Shown piece by piece: positions 28,247-38,821 of a DNA stretch of 42,424 nt. Numbering within the stretch: position 1 is the first letter of the stretch; each line of letters starts with the position of its first letter. The notes under the pieces are model-generated. The model saw only the letters and a list, made by a program, of their open reading frames with translations, did not search any database and was not told the DNA's origin. The DNA is from Candidatus Hadarchaeum sp. (GTDB lineage Archaea; Hadarchaeota; Hadarchaeia; Hadarchaeales; Hadarchaeaceae), in NCBI GenBank assembly GCA_020725055.1, contig DYFS01000005.1, forward strand, positions 1 to 42,424, given 5' to 3'. Made by a program: the position numbers and the translations under genes.

Positions 28247-28881
28247 TCGCGCGCCTCGAGCATCGCTTTAATTCGCTTCAAACGCGAGAAGTTCTCGCGC
28301 TCCATCTCGTCCAGCCTCATCGAGATGAATTTCACCATGGCTTTCAAACCTGGCAAAATCACGTACTTGAGCGCGTTCACCCTCCGCTTGGTCTTCTCAA
28401 GCTCCAGCGCGATTACACGCGCACCCTCCTCGAGCTCGGCCAGTTTTAGCAGACCCCCTAACACTTTTTCGAATTCCCTCGATGCCTCATCCAAGGCCGA
28501 AGAGGTTGCGTATAAGCTGTAGCCCCTGGCCAAGGCGTGGCGCTCGATTGGCCTGACATCAAAAACAGGCACGAGGATTCCCATGACGTGGCGGGTTGAG
28601 ATGTCCACCACGAGTTCCTTTCTTGCCTCCCTCGCCGCCTGGTGGGTCTCAATCGTGCCTTGGAGAGCAAAGCACAGCGAGAGCGCGTGGTAGGCCGCCT
28701 CCAGCCGCCGCATCGCCTTAACCCTCGCATCCCTGATCCGACGCACGATTCCGAAAAACTCTATTACGAGCGCATCCATTTTCTCGCGCAGCAGGTCGTG
28801 CCCCTTTTGGGCCAGCGCCACCCTCTGCCTCAGCCTCAGTAGCTCCATCCGGGTTGGGGTTATCCCCACCGCCTTCGCCAC
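28243..28881 (-). CDS. atpD: A-type ATP synthase subunit D
   Basis: TPTRMELLRLRQRVALAQKGHDLLREKMDALVIEF; KTKRRVNALKYVILPGLKAMVKFI. Confidence 0.95.
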   Translation of the reverse strand: MAKAVGITPTRMELLRLRQRVALAQKGHDLLREKMDALVIEFFGIVRRIRDARVKAMRRLEAAYHALSLCFALQGTIETHQAAREARKELVVDISTRHVMGILVPVFDVRPIERHALARGYSLYATSSALDEASREFEKVLGGLLKLAELEEGARVIALELEKTKRRVNALKYVILPGLKAMVKFISMRLDEMERENFSRLKRIKAMLEARE

Positions 28882-29217
28882 CTAACCCCCCTCCTTAACT
28901 GTTATCTCCGCCCCGACCGTCCGCCTGATGATCTCCTGAAGCTCATCGACGCGCGGCACCCAGCCAGTTTTGTCTGGAATCCTAAGCACAGCTGGTAATA
29001 ATTTTTTCACCCTCACCCTGCGCCTGAACTCGGATCCGAGAGCCTCTGCAACGCGGTGGGTAATGATGACAACCCCCACCTCCTTGCTCGCGAAAAGTTC
29101 ATCAAGCTTCGCTAGGGTTTCCTCCTTGTTCACGTGCACATGGGTTTCCAGCACCCCCGCCAGCGCGAATCCAGTCACGGTTTCCCCATCGGCGACGACC
29201 GCGATTTTAAAGCTCAA
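28882..29217 (-). CDS. atpF: A-type ATP synthase subunit F
   Basis: IAVVADGETVTGFALAGV...VGVVIITHRVAEAL; position in operon. Confidence 0.93.
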   Translation of the reverse strand: MSFKIAVVADGETVTGFALAGVLETHVHVNKEETLAKLDELFASKEVGVVIITHRVAEALGSEFRRRVRVKKLLPAVLRIPDKTGWVPRVDELQEIIRRTVGAEITVKEGG

Positions 29218-30394
29218 GCTTTGGCACCCTCACTACCGCTTCCTTTATTTTTTCCGGCTCAACCCTATCGGCCTTGAGCCTGATGATCGCGCGCAGGTTC
29301 CTGAACTCGATCTCTTTCAGGCGTATGTATGCCAGCGCCGGCGCTAGGCTAAAGAACTCCACGACCGACATCCGCTTACAAACCCCCAGCCAGCCCTCAT
29401 CGAGCGCCTTCTCGAGCGGCGTGAGTGAGCCACTTGCTTCAGCCTCAGGCAGGGCCTTCACCAGAACTTGACCGTAGGTTGTATGTGCGATCCCCTCGAT
29501 GGCCTCCCTGATGTCCTTCGCCGCAGCCATCCACTTCAAAGTGTGCTCGGGTAGCTCGTGTGAAGGCAAAATTAACATGCCCTCTATCTCCTCAGCCGGC
29601 AGCCCCTCCCGCTTGAGGCGCAGGATGAGCTTGATGTTGACCGCGTCTATCTCGTAGCCGACGATACTCTTTAGAACTTTTCGCTGCGTCCGCCTCGCCA
29701 GCCTAGCCCTCAACCCCTTGATTTTTCCCAAAGTCGACAGCCGCTCTTCCTTACCTGCCACCTCCTCCCACAGCGACGAGTAGTAAGCCGTATCCAAAGC
29801 TGAAAGCAACACAGGGAGCCCGCGTTCTTTGTACCGCTCGAGAGCCGTGGAAAATGCGTCGAAGTACTCCGTGCCCCTCAAGTACTCCAGCAAGGCTTCA
29901 AAGCTCTCTGCAGAAACAAGCATCTCGAGCCGCTCTCGTGGGAGCGTCGGTGATGGTAGCATCCCCTCCAGCCGCTTTTCCTTCGGCACGCGGTTGTGGA
30001 TCGCTGCCACGAGCGCCTTGAGGTTGTAGAGATCTGCCCTTTTGATGAATTTGGCTATGCCTTCCTTCTCCTCCTTCGGTATTACTTTGAGAAGCTCGCA
30101 GTAATCATCGCGCAGGTGCTCTTTTAGGGCGCATTCTACCACAACGACGTCGACTCCCTCCTGCGGGATATCTGCTAAATAGGTGCTGTAAACAGTGCCG
30201 TCCAGCCCAGCCAAGATGTTTGAAACTTTCGGCGCATCCGCGAACTCAAACAGGCACGACTCCGGGAGAAGCCTGGCCTCCCAAGCGCTCACCTTTGCCC
30301 CACAGTAGACGTACGGCATTGTCCGCTCCGCCTGAACGAGCACCAAAGAAAAAAAGGTGGCTATGAGCCCAAAAATGACCGCGATTTCAATCAT
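29207..30394 (-). CDS. atpC: A-type ATP synthase subunit C
   Basis: vATP-synt_AC39-like helical protein (YNLKALVAAIHNRVPKEK, GYEIDAVNIKLILRLKREG); position in operon. Confidence 0.93.
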   Translation of the reverse strand: MIEIAVIFGLIATFFSLVLVQAERTMPYVYCGAKVSAWEARLLPESCLFEFADAPKVSNILAGLDGTVYSTYLADIPQEGVDVVVVECALKEHLRDDYCELLKVIPKEEKEGIAKFIKRADLYNLKALVAAIHNRVPKEKRLEGMLPSPTLPRERLEMLVSAESFEALLEYLRGTEYFDAFSTALERYKERGLPVLLSALDTAYYSSLWEEVAGKEERLSTLGKIKGLRARLARRTQRKVLKSIVGYEIDAVNIKLILRLKREGLPAEEIEGMLILPSHELPEHTLKWMAAAKDIREAIEGIAHTTYGQVLVKALPEAEASGSLTPLEKALDEGWLGVCKRMSVVEFFSLAPALAYIRLKEIEFRNLRAIIRLKADRVEPEKIKEAVVRVPKLEL

Positions 30395-31012
30395 TTAACT
30401 CCCAAACAAGAGCCTCGCCACTTTTACTCGCATAACATCGAGCTCGCGGCGCAACCTGCAGTCAAAGGTGTCGTCGATTTCGATCCTCCCGTCAGCCGAG
30501 GTCACCCTTACCCCGCCTATCGCCTGAATTGGCTCACCGAATGATACGCCCGCGACCTCAACCAACAAGGCCCGTGCGATTCTCGCCCGCGCGCGCCTCA
30601 ACACCCGCAAATCCCGCTCATTGGCGCTGATTAGTACTTGGCCTGTGCCAAGCTTTTTACATGAGCCGATGGCCAGCCTGACCAAGTCTCCCCTGTATTT
30701 ATTGGACGCAGCATACTTTCGAAGTTTTTCCTCTGCCTCTCTGAAAACCTCGTTCATTACCTCTTCCCTTCTCTGGAGGGCCACTTTCTTCACCTCAATC
30801 CTCCCCTTTGCCATAACTTCCTCGTAAGCCCGCCAGCCCTTCACCTGCGCCTCTTTTAACTCGCGCGCCTCTTCCTCTCTTGCCGTGAAGCGGGCCGCAT
30901 CCAAAATAGTTGCAGCCTCTTTTTTTGCGGCTGCTATCATGGCAGTCGCTCGCTCGCTCGCCTCTCGGAGTACTTCCTCCGCCATCAGCCGCGCCCCTTT
31001 GCTGACCGGCAA
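30395..31012 (-). CDS. atpE: A-type ATP synthase subunit E
   Basis: Coiled-coil N-terminus, ARIARALLVEVAGVSFGEPIQAIGGVRVTSADGRIEIDDTFDCRLRREL. Confidence 0.93.
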   Translation of the reverse strand: MPVSKGARLMAEEVLREASERATAMIAAAKKEAATILDAARFTAREEEARELKEAQVKGWRAYEEVMAKGRIEVKKVALQRREEVMNEVFREAEEKLRKYAASNKYRGDLVRLAIGSCKKLGTGQVLISANERDLRVLRRARARIARALLVEVAGVSFGEPIQAIGGVRVTSADGRIEIDDTFDCRLRRELDVMRVKVARLLFGS

Positions 31013-31027
31013 GTTCTGACCTCACGC

Positions 31028-31504
31028 CTAGAAGAGCCCTAACCCCATCATGAGGAGGAATGTCGCTAAGAACCCCAAGATGGCATAGGTTTCAACCATC
31101 ACCGCGTACACGATCGAAGGTGTAAACGCCTCCGGTCTTTTTGCGAACGCCGAAACCCCTGCTGTACAGACCCTCCCTTGGTAGTAGGCGGTGATGCCCT
31201 GCAGGATAGCCGGCACCATCGCGGCTAACGCAGCTAAACCAATGACTCCAGGCTTCAACGCGCCGCCGAGCAAACCGCTTCCTATCATCAACAACATCGC
31301 CGCAATGAAGCCATAGAACCCCTGCGTGCCTGGGATTACCTCAAGCACGAATAGTTTCGTCCATTTCTTTGGATCCTCGGCTACGACCGCCGCCGCCGCA
31401 ACCCCGACTATATGCACACCTATCGCTGACATGATCCCTGGAATTGCAACTGCTAAACCCACCGCCAACGTCACCCAGACTTCTTCACCTACCAGGCCAC
31501 TCAC
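31028..31504 (-). CDS. atpK: A-type ATP synthase subunit K (proteolipid)
   Basis: Four hydrophobic helices in two repeats, PGTQGFYGFIAAMLLM and VYAVMVETYAILGFLATFLL. Confidence 0.93.
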   Translation of the reverse strand: MSGLVGEEVWVTLAVGLAVAIPGIMSAIGVHIVGVAAAAVVAEDPKKWTKLFVLEVIPGTQGFYGFIAAMLLMIGSGLLGGALKPGVIGLAALAAMVPAILQGITAYYQGRVCTAGVSAFAKRPEAFTPSIVYAVMVETYAILGFLATFLLMMGLGLF

Positions 31505-33536
31505 CCCCTTTTACTTCTGTGAACACCCTTTTAGCTTTAAAGGGAGCGAACTCCTCGCCTCCCCCCTCGTAGAATTTCCCGAAGAACTCGGCGAAGTGCA
31601 GACGCATGGTGTGGATGAAGCCAGCCAGCGAGCCGATGAAGAGGTTGAAGATGTGCCCGATCAAAAGCACGAACGCTATCCCTATTAGCACGAGACCAGC
31701 GAGGATCACAGCGGGGGAGAGGGCGAGGTTGGGCCTTACCATGCCGCTGAACGCCAGCCCGACGATGTAGTTCAACAAATACGCGATCACCCCGGTCGCG
31801 ACACCGAGCGCCATGAGCCTAGCATAAGAGGTCACATCCGCTACCAAACTTATTATACCATAAACCGTGTTAATTGCCCCGCCGAACTTAGCCCGAACTC
31901 CTGGGGAAATGAGGATTGCCCCAATCAGCCCCCCAACCAGCCCCGCGTAAAAGAGAGCCCGGAGAACGACCACTATAGCTGGCGCTGGCGCGAGCGGGTT
32001 GAACGCCTCCGCCAGCCCCATCTTCGGGAAGGTGAAATCTATACCAAGCGACCTCAGGCTGAAGCCCAGAACGCAGAAACCGAGCCCGAAAAACCCAGCG
32101 ATCAGCGCTGCCCTCGAGATATCCTCAAAGACGACTTTCGCCCACCTCCTTCTGAACGCGTCCTTCAGCGTCTTCGCCACACCGAAGGCCACTAAGAGGT
32201 GCAGGATGCCGATGACTATCGCCAACTTGAGCAGGGGGAGCGGATCTCTAGTTGGGTCCGACCAAATCGCCGGCAGAGTTGGGCCGAATAAGCTGCCAGT
32301 CAGAACACCCATCACGATCGCGCATACCCCTGCCACGGCTAACGTTCTCCTGACATCGCTCGGAAACGCCTTGGCGAACCAGAAGCCGGAGAGCATGAAA
32401 ATCGTGAGTATGGCGCCGTAACCGATGTCGGACAGACAAATCCCGAAAAATATGGCGAAGCTGACGGTTAGGAGCGGCGTTGGGTCGACCTCGTCGTAGC
32501 GGGGGGTGCCGTACATGGTGGTGATGAACTCAAAATCTTTGGCAACGGGTGGGTTCTCGAGCTGGATTGGCACCTGCTCAACCTCCCCCTTCTGGGGCTC
32601 GTAAGCGCGGAAAACACATCGTCCGCGGGTGGCCGATGCGATGATCGATTCCAGCCCAGCCGTTTTCTTCACCGGCACCCAGCCCTCGATGAGAACGGCT
32701 GCCTCACTGTAGCCAAATGCCGAACATGCCTCAAGCCTCTCTTTCTTTATCCCAAGCTCCTCCGCCAAGCGGTTAACATCCCGTGCCCACGCCTTCGTCA
32801 GCTTTGCGATTTCTTTTTCAAGCCTTTTTTCAAGCTTCTCTAGGCCAGCGATCTGCTTGTCCAGCCGCTCCATCGCCACCCCTGGCACAAGGGGGGCTGG
32901 CGGGAGCTCGAGGAACTCCACCCCGTACCTGTAAAGCACCGGCGCTAACTTGGGTTGATCCCGCACCCGGCACGCCACAACCACCGATTTCTTCTCCCCC
33001 TTCCCAAGCATCGCAGCAATGACTTTTTGGGAGAGGGTCTCGCGAGCCGTGGCGATGAATTCCCCCACCACGTCCTCCGAGACCCGCCCGATTGCCACGT
33101 AAAATTCATCGGTCGGGTGGAGGTATTGGAGCGAGAACTTTACCTCCAAAAAATCTTTGAGCGCCTCCCTCTGAGTAAGCAACTTTTGCCCCTCGCTCTC
33201 TATCTCCTTGCGCTTCGCTCCCAGCGCCTCTAACCTCGGCCCGAGCTTCTCGATGGTTCTCTTCGCTTCCCTCACAACTTGCTCGCGCGTACGCTCTTTG
33301 ACTTTTAGGGGGCGCTTGAGCCCTGGCGCCCCTAGCACAGTCCGCATCCCCTCGAGCTTCGCAAGTAGCGCTGAGACCTCGAAAAACTCATCACCAAGCG
33401 CCTTCCGCACGAGCTCTGGCTCCACCGCTTCTTTTATCTGGACGATGCCGGCCTCGTGTAGCCTCGACACAACATCATCGCGTTCGCTTTGCAAAACAAC
33501 CACTCGGAACTTCTGCATACGGGCGGTTTTGAACAT
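31485..33536 (-). CDS. atpI: A-type ATP synthase subunit I (a)
   Basis: Large protein with soluble N-terminus and membrane C-terminus; SYARLMALGVATGVIAYLLN; FNLFIGSLAGFIHTMRLHFAEFFGKFYEGGG. Confidence 0.95.
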   Translation of the reverse strand: MFKTARMQKFRVVVLQSERDDVVSRLHEAGIVQIKEAVEPELVRKALGDEFFEVSALLAKLEGMRTVLGAPGLKRPLKVKERTREQVVREAKRTIEKLGPRLEALGAKRKEIESEGQKLLTQREALKDFLEVKFSLQYLHPTDEFYVAIGRVSEDVVGEFIATARETLSQKVIAAMLGKGEKKSVVVACRVRDQPKLAPVLYRYGVEFLELPPAPLVPGVAMERLDKQIAGLEKLEKRLEKEIAKLTKAWARDVNRLAEELGIKKERLEACSAFGYSEAAVLIEGWVPVKKTAGLESIIASATRGRCVFRAYEPQKGEVEQVPIQLENPPVAKDFEFITTMYGTPRYDEVDPTPLLTVSFAIFFGICLSDIGYGAILTIFMLSGFWFAKAFPSDVRRTLAVAGVCAIVMGVLTGSLFGPTLPAIWSDPTRDPLPLLKLAIVIGILHLLVAFGVAKTLKDAFRRRWAKVVFEDISRAALIAGFFGLGFCVLGFSLRSLGIDFTFPKMGLAEAFNPLAPAPAIVVVLRALFYAGLVGGLIGAILISPGVRAKFGGAINTVYGIISLVADVTSYARLMALGVATGVIAYLLNYIVGLAFSGMVRPNLALSPAVILAGLVLIGIAFVLLIGHIFNLFIGSLAGFIHTMRLHFAEFFGKFYEGGGEEFAPFKAKRVFTEVKGGEWPGR

Positions 33537-33540
33537 CGCC

Positions 33541-33894
33541 TCACCGCGTGACCGCTTTCAAAATCAACTCGACCGCTTCCCTGCACCTCGCCCTGAGCTT
33601 CTTCTCGGGGATTTGGCTCCCTTTGCGTGCCCTTTCGAGCTGTTTTTGAACTTCTGCCTTCGCTTTTGATATGAAATCTTTAATCGTTTTCTCAGCCTTC
33701 GCACGCGCTTCCGCCGCGGAGCGCTCCTTTATTTGGGCAGTCTCACTCCGCGCTGACTCTAGAATCCGTTCGGACTCTTTTTTTGCCGCCTCGATTTTTT
33801 CCCCCGCCTTGCGCTCCGCCTCAAAAATCGCACGAAGGTCTTCCTCGACCACACATCTGCCCCCGGCCGACCACATTGTTTTAAACGGCGCCAC
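33541..33894 (-). CDS. atpH: A-type ATP synthase subunit H-like coiled-coil protein
   Basis: Charged coiled coil (AERKAGEKIEAAKKESERILESARSE...) directly upstream of atpI. The real start is probably internal to the ORF. Confidence 0.8.
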   Translation of the reverse strand: MAPFKTMWSAGGRCVVEEDLRAIFEAERKAGEKIEAAKKESERILESARSETAQIKERSAAEARAKAEKTIKDFISKAKAEVQKQLERARKGSQIPEKKLRARCREAVELILKAVTR

Positions 33895-33968
33895 TCATAA
33901 GCGTTCTGCTCGGTTTCTGTGGAGATGCCTCTGGAGTAAAACAGTTAAATGATTGGCTAAAAATTTCT

Positions 33969-35372
33969 TTGGTGGATATGAAAGCTACTGTGGTGATCCC
34001 AGCAAAAGATGATGGGGCAACGATTGCCGAAGTTGTGCGCGCTGCCAAGCAAGCTAAGTGGGTTGATGAGGTAATCGTTGTAGATGGACACTCGACCGAC
34101 GACACCGCTAAAGAAGCCAGACGGGCTGGCGCGAAAGTCGTGACGCAGTCCAAGAAGCTCTACCCAGGTAAGGGGGTGGCGATGCGCGATGGGTGCATGG
34201 CAGCATCGAACGACATCATCGCATTTGTGGACGCCGATATCGTAAACATCGGCCCGGCGACGCTCGAGCAGCTGATAGAACCGATCCTAAAGGGCGAAGC
34301 CGATTTCGTCAAAGGAACATTCGAGCGCGCTGCTGGGAGGGTAACCGAACTTGTGGCAAAACCGCTGTTGAAGATGTTCTTCCCCGAAGTAGCGGGGTTC
34401 TCGCAACCCCTCAGCGGCGAGATAGCGGGTAAGCGGTGGGTGTTCGAGCATGTGAAATTTGAAGAGGATTGGGGCGTCGACGTTGGCATTTTGATAGATG
34501 CGGTGAGGTCGGGCGCGAGGGTGAAAGAAATTCACATTGGGTTCAAAGACCACCTCATGAAACCGTTACTCGACCTGCGGGAGATGGCATACCAAATTGC
34601 AGAAACAATCATCAAAAGGGCTGAAAGGCAAAGCTGCACCAAAGATCTTGCTTGGATATCCCCGCTACGCTACCGGATAACCCATCACGGGGAGATCGCT
34701 GCGGGAGTGAAACCCTATACAAGGCTTGTGGTCTTCGACTTCGACGGCACGCTGGTCGACGGGAGGGTAATCGACACGCTGGCTGAAAAATTTGGCTTCA
34801 CCGAAAAGTTAGAAGCTGTGCGCAAAAGAGTGCCTTCTGGGCATAAGCAATCTTCAGAAATCGCGAAACTTTTGAACGGTCTCAAGATACGAGGTCTGCT
34901 GAGGGCTGTGATGGAGATGCCGCTAATGCCGGGTGCCAGACAGGCGCTGCAAGAGCTGAAAAGCAAGGGGTGCTACATAGGAATAATAAGCGATAGCTAC
35001 AGGCGGGCGGTTGAGGCCAAAACGAGCGAGCTTCCGATAGATTTTACCATAGCGAACGAACTGGACGTTCAAGACGGGGTTTTTACCGGCGACATACATA
35101 TGCCCTTTGGCTGGGTGAAAAAAGAGGGTTGTTTGGAACATTCGGTATGCAAGCTCGTTGCCCTCAGGAGGCTCGCTGAGGAGGTGGGTGCTGACATGGA
35201 AGAAGTAGTCGCGGTTGGTAACGGTGATGTTGATACGTGCATGGTGGAAGCGGCTGGCCTCGGGATTGCCTTCAACCCGAATTCCGTTAGGCTAGTTGAG
35301 GCAGCCGATGTCGTGATAAAAGAGAAAGACTTGCGAAAGGTATTGGAGCACATCCGCCAACGGTTGTTATAG
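33969..35372 (+). CDS. GT81-like glucosyl-3-phosphoglycerate synthase-type glycosyltransferase fused to a HAD/SerB-like phosphatase
   Basis: VVIPAKDDGATIAEVV...VVDGHSTDDT...GKGVAMRDG...FVDADI...GRVTELVAKPLLKMFFPE...QPLSGEIAGKRW...GVDVGILIDAV; then VVFDFDGTLVDG...GIISDSY...AVGNGDVDTCMVEAAGLGIAFN. Confidence 0.85.
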   Translation: MVDMKATVVIPAKDDGATIAEVVRAAKQAKWVDEVIVVDGHSTDDTAKEARRAGAKVVTQSKKLYPGKGVAMRDGCMAASNDIIAFVDADIVNIGPATLEQLIEPILKGEADFVKGTFERAAGRVTELVAKPLLKMFFPEVAGFSQPLSGEIAGKRWVFEHVKFEEDWGVDVGILIDAVRSGARVKEIHIGFKDHLMKPLLDLREMAYQIAETIIKRAERQSCTKDLAWISPLRYRITHHGEIAAGVKPYTRLVVFDFDGTLVDGRVIDTLAEKFGFTEKLEAVRKRVPSGHKQSSEIAKLLNGLKIRGLLRAVMEMPLMPGARQALQELKSKGCYIGIISDSYRRAVEAKTSELPIDFTIANELDVQDGVFTGDIHMPFGWVKKEGCLEHSVCKLVALRRLAEEVGADMEEVVAVGNGDVDTCMVEAAGLGIAFNPNSVRLVEAADVVIKEKDLRKVLEHIRQRLL

Positions 35373-35446
35373 GGTTTGGCCAGTACGAACTTTGTTCACC
35401 TCGCAATTCATAAAAGCTGAGTAGATACACTAGTGCTGGTGCGAGC

Positions 35447-38400
35447 TTGGGCAAAATCACCCGGATCACTGGCCCCGTCGTCATCGCTGATGGTATGAAA
35501 GGTTCAGAGATGTACGAGCTCGTGCGCGTGGGCGAACAGGGCCTCATCGGGGAGATCATCGGGCTGATTGGTGATCGCGCGACAATCCAAGTTTATGAGG
35601 AAACGGCCGGCATCAAGCCAGGTGAGAGGGTTGAGGGTACGGGAAAACCCCTCTCCGTCGAGCTCGGGCCAGGGTTGATCGGCGCGATATATGACGGCAC
35701 TCAAAGGCCACTCAACATAATCAAACAAAAAACCGGAGATTTGATAACGCGCGGCGTCTTCGCGCACCCCCTGCCACGCGACAAAAAATGGGAGTTTGTG
35801 CCGAGGGTGAAAAAAGGTGATGAGGTGGGGGAGGGTGATGTACTCGGAACTGTCAAAGAGAGCAAACTTGTAGAACACCGCATCTTGGTTCCGCTAGGAG
35901 TCAAGGGCAAAATCGTCAACATCGCCGAAGGAGCTCATAGGGTTGAAGAAGTCGTAGCGACCGTAGAAACCGCTCACGGCAAAAAGGAAGTTCTGATGAT
36001 GCAGGTCTGGCCCGTTAGGCGGGCGAGACCATTCAAAGAAAAACTCGACCCGTGCGAGCCCCTGATAACTGGGCAGCGTGTTGCAGACACATTTTTTCCC
36101 ATAGCCAAAGGCGGGACTGTAGCGATACCTGGAGGATTTGGGACTGGTAAGTGTGTGAAAGGAAACACGCCCGTCTTGCTTGCCGATGGCGAGCTTCTAA
36201 CTCTTGAAGAGATATACGAAAAATCGAAGAACAACAATGGACGTCGTATAAACAACGGTTCTGAAGAATGCGTCGTTTTAGATGAGCCCATAAAGATTCA
36301 TACCTTCAACGGTAGTGACATAGTTGAAGCTGACGCAACGCTTACTTACAGGGGCTACAGCGATCAGATATGTAGAATAACTACTAGGGCAGGTAGAACC
36401 ATTGAAATCACCCCTATTCACAACTTGCTCGTTTTTCGACCGAATTGCACCATCGAGGCGATCCCTGCAAAGAATTTGAAAGAGGGGGATTACCTCGTCG
36501 TGCCGCGAAAGATAGAGAGGCACACTTCAAACCAAATCATCAATTATTCAAAGCTTGTCGAGAGTTGGGGCAACGATCTGAGAACTGCTGATAAAAAACT
36601 GATCTATGAGACGGTTCGCGCGGTTAAAAAAATGGCTGAAAAGGAAGGGTCCTTTAAAAAGTTGTTGGATAAACTTGGGATAAGCTACGATGTCTTAATG
36701 AATTATGTGTTAAGGCGGGCGAGACCTCCGCTATCGTTCGTTGCTAAGGTACTCAAAAAAAGAATCTGCCCACGAAAGGTTGGAATCCGCAGAAGCGATA
36801 ACGAACTATTATTGCCTCAAAAAGTGACCCCTGAGTTAGCGGAATTTCTGGGAATGTTGCTCTCCGATGGAACCATAAAACCTGGATTTGTGCGCTACTA
36901 CAGCGTTGAGCCAGCGTTGCTCAATAGGTTTTCCGAGCTAGGCCAAACAATCTTTGGAGCAAAATGTCGAAGAACCGTTGAGAAAGGGGTTGGATGTATT
37001 GTAATTAGCAACAGGGTTCTTGTACGAGTGCTTCATGAAATATTTGAAATACCGCTACGCAAGAAATCCCGCAACGCTAAAGTTCCGAGGCTGATTCTGA
37101 AATCGGATGGCACCGCCATTGCATCCTTCATCAAAGGGTACTTCCTAGGGGATGGGTACGTCGGTAGGCGGGAAGTTGGGCTATACACGACGAGCAAAGT
37201 GATGGCATCGCACTTGTCTTATCTTTTATCCATCCTTGGCATTCCACATGCTGTTAAAACAAAACCCCGGTTTGGCGCCTACATTATTGTCATCTCAAAC
37301 TGCGAGCGGGCCGCCACATTCGCAAAACTCGTAAAAGTTCCGGATAAGTTCGCTATTGGCAGAAAACTCGCAGAGAGATTGCGGAAAAATCCAAGAGGGT
37401 ATACTGCGCTTGATGTAGTACCTGTATCCGCTGAGTTCCTTCAGTCAACCATCAAAAGCGGCAGCGTTGAGGCCAGCCTCTTTAGACGTTATGGGGTGAA
37501 AATCCGAAACTACCTCAAACTACGGGAGAAACCCTCCATCAGCACCTTTAAGAAAATAGCAAGTGGGCTGAGGGAAAATGCCCCATCTACAATCGAAGTC
37601 AAAAGAATTTTAGAAATCAGCGAAATGCTTGACTCAATCGGCTTTGATGCTGTGGAAAAGATCGAAAGTGAGAATTCACCAACTCCTGTTTATGACATCA
37701 CGGTGCCTTCGACCCATAACTTTGTGGGCGGAACTATGCCCACGCTCCTGCACAACACCGTTTTCCTCCACCAAGTTGCAAAGTGGGCCGACGCCGACAT
37801 CATCACTTACGTGGGGTGCGGTGAGCGCGGTAACGAGATGTGCGACGTGCTCGTCCACTTTCCACAACTCAAAGATCCGCGAACCGGCGAATCGCTTATG
37901 GAGCGAACGGTGCTCATAGCCAATACCTCAAACATGCCCGTCGCAGCGAGAGAAGCCAGCGTGTACACCGGCATCACGATAGCCGAGTACTTCCGCGACA
38001 TGGGCTACAACGTTGCCCTCATGGCTGATTCAACGTCGCGCTGGGCTGAGGCAATGCGCGAGATCTCCGGGCGGCTCGAGGAGATGCCCGGTGAGGAGGG
38101 TTTCCCAGCCTACTTGGCGTCAAGGCTCGCTGAGTTCTACGAGCGGGCGGGACGCGTCCGCACCTTGAGCAACGATGAGCGGTATGGCTCGGTCACGGTG
38201 CTCGGGGCCGTTTCTCCCCCGGGAGGCGACCTCTCGGAGCCGGTGTGCCAAAACACCCTACGCATCGTCAAGGTCTTCTGGGCCCTCGACACGGCGCTCG
38301 CCGATCGCCGCCACTTCCCCGCCATCCACTGGCTCACGAGCTACTCGCTCTACGTTGACCTGCTCAAGGGCTGGTGGGTACAGAAGCTCGGCGAGGACTG

Positions 38401-38821
38401 GAAAGCGCTGCGCGACAACGCCGTGGCGATGCTTCAAAAAGAGGCCGAGCTCGAAGAGATCGTGCGGCTCGTCGGCCCAGATGCTCTGCCTGAACGCGAG
38501 CGCGCGGTTTTGGAGTCCGCCCGCATGATGCGCGAGGACTTCCTTCAGCAGTTCGCCTTCCACGAGGTCGACACCTACTGCCCTACTGAGAAGCAGCTGG
38601 GGATGTTCAAGCTCCTGCTCAAGTTCTACGAAAATGCGGTTGAGGCTGCGAAGCGCGGCATCGCAGTTGAGGAGATCAAGAAGCTCCCCGTAAAAGAGGA
38701 AATCGCGGGGATGAAGCGGCTGCCCCCCGAAAGGTTTGAGAGGGAGTACAAATCGATGGAGGGGCGTCTCGAAAAGCAGTTCACTGAACTCTTTCAAACG
38801 AAAAAAGCGCTGGGTGGATGA
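35447..38821 (+). CDS. atpA: A-type ATP synthase catalytic subunit A, interrupted by an in-frame intein
   Basis: [17 protein letters not shown]-loop GGFGTGK|T split by the intein; [35 protein letters not shown] start. Confidence 0.95.
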   Translation: MGKITRITGPVVIADGMKGSEMYELVRVGEQGLIGEIIGLIGDRATIQVYEETAGIKPGERVEGTGKPLSVELGPGLIGAIYDGTQRPLNIIKQKTGDLITRGVFAHPLPRDKKWEFVPRVKKGDEVGEGDVLGTVKESKLVEHRILVPLGVKGKIVNIAEGAHRVEEVVATVETAHGKKEVLMMQVWPVRRARPFKEKLDPCEPLITGQRVADTFFPIAKGGTVAIPGGFGTGKCVKGNTPVLLADGELLTLEEIYEKSKNNNGRRINNGSEECVVLDEPIKIHTFNGSDIVEADATLTYRGYSDQICRITTRAGRTIEITPIHNLLVFRPNCTIEAIPAKNLKEGDYLVVPRKIERHTSNQIINYSKLVESWGNDLRTADKKLIYETVRAVKKMAEKEGSFKKLLDKLGISYDVLMNYVLRRARPPLSFVAKVLKKRICPRKVGIRRSDNELLLPQKVTPELAEFLGMLLSDGTIKPGFVRYYSVEPALLNRFSELGQTIFGAKCRRTVEKGVGCIVISNRVLVRVLHEIFEIPLRKKSRNAKVPRLILKSDGTAIASFIKGYFLGDGYVGRREVGLYTTSKVMASHLSYLLSILGIPHAVKTKPRFGAYIIVISNCERAATFAKLVKVPDKFAIGRKLAERLRKNPRGYTALDVVPVSAEFLQSTIKSGSVEASLFRRYGVKIRNYLKLREKPSISTFKKIASGLRENAPSTIEVKRILEISEMLDSIGFDAVEKIESENSPTPVYDITVPSTHNFVGGTMPTLLHNTVFLHQVAKWADADIITYVGCGERGNEMCDVLVHFPQLKDPRTGESLMERTVLIANTSNMPVAAREASVYTGITIAEYFRDMGYNVALMADSTSRWAEAMREISGRLEEMPGEEGFPAYLASRLAEFYERAGRVRTLSNDERYGSVTVLGAVSPPGGDLSEPVCQNTLRIVKVFWALDTALADRRHFPAIHWLTSYSLYVDLLKGWWVQKLGEDWKALRDNAVAMLQKEAELEEIVRLVGPDALPERERAVLESARMMREDFLQQFAFHEVDTYCPTEKQLGMFKLLLKFYENAVEAAKRGIAVEEIKKLPVKEEIAGMKRLPPERFEREYKSMEGRLEKQFTELFQTKKALGG
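36152..37756 (+). other. VMA intein (535 aa) with LAGLIDADG endonuclease domain
   Basis: Starts [14 protein letters not shown] after P-loop Lys, block B ITPIHN, DOD motifs [10 protein letters not shown] and [10 protein letters not shown], ends [22 protein letters not shown] before Thr(+1). Confidence 0.95.
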
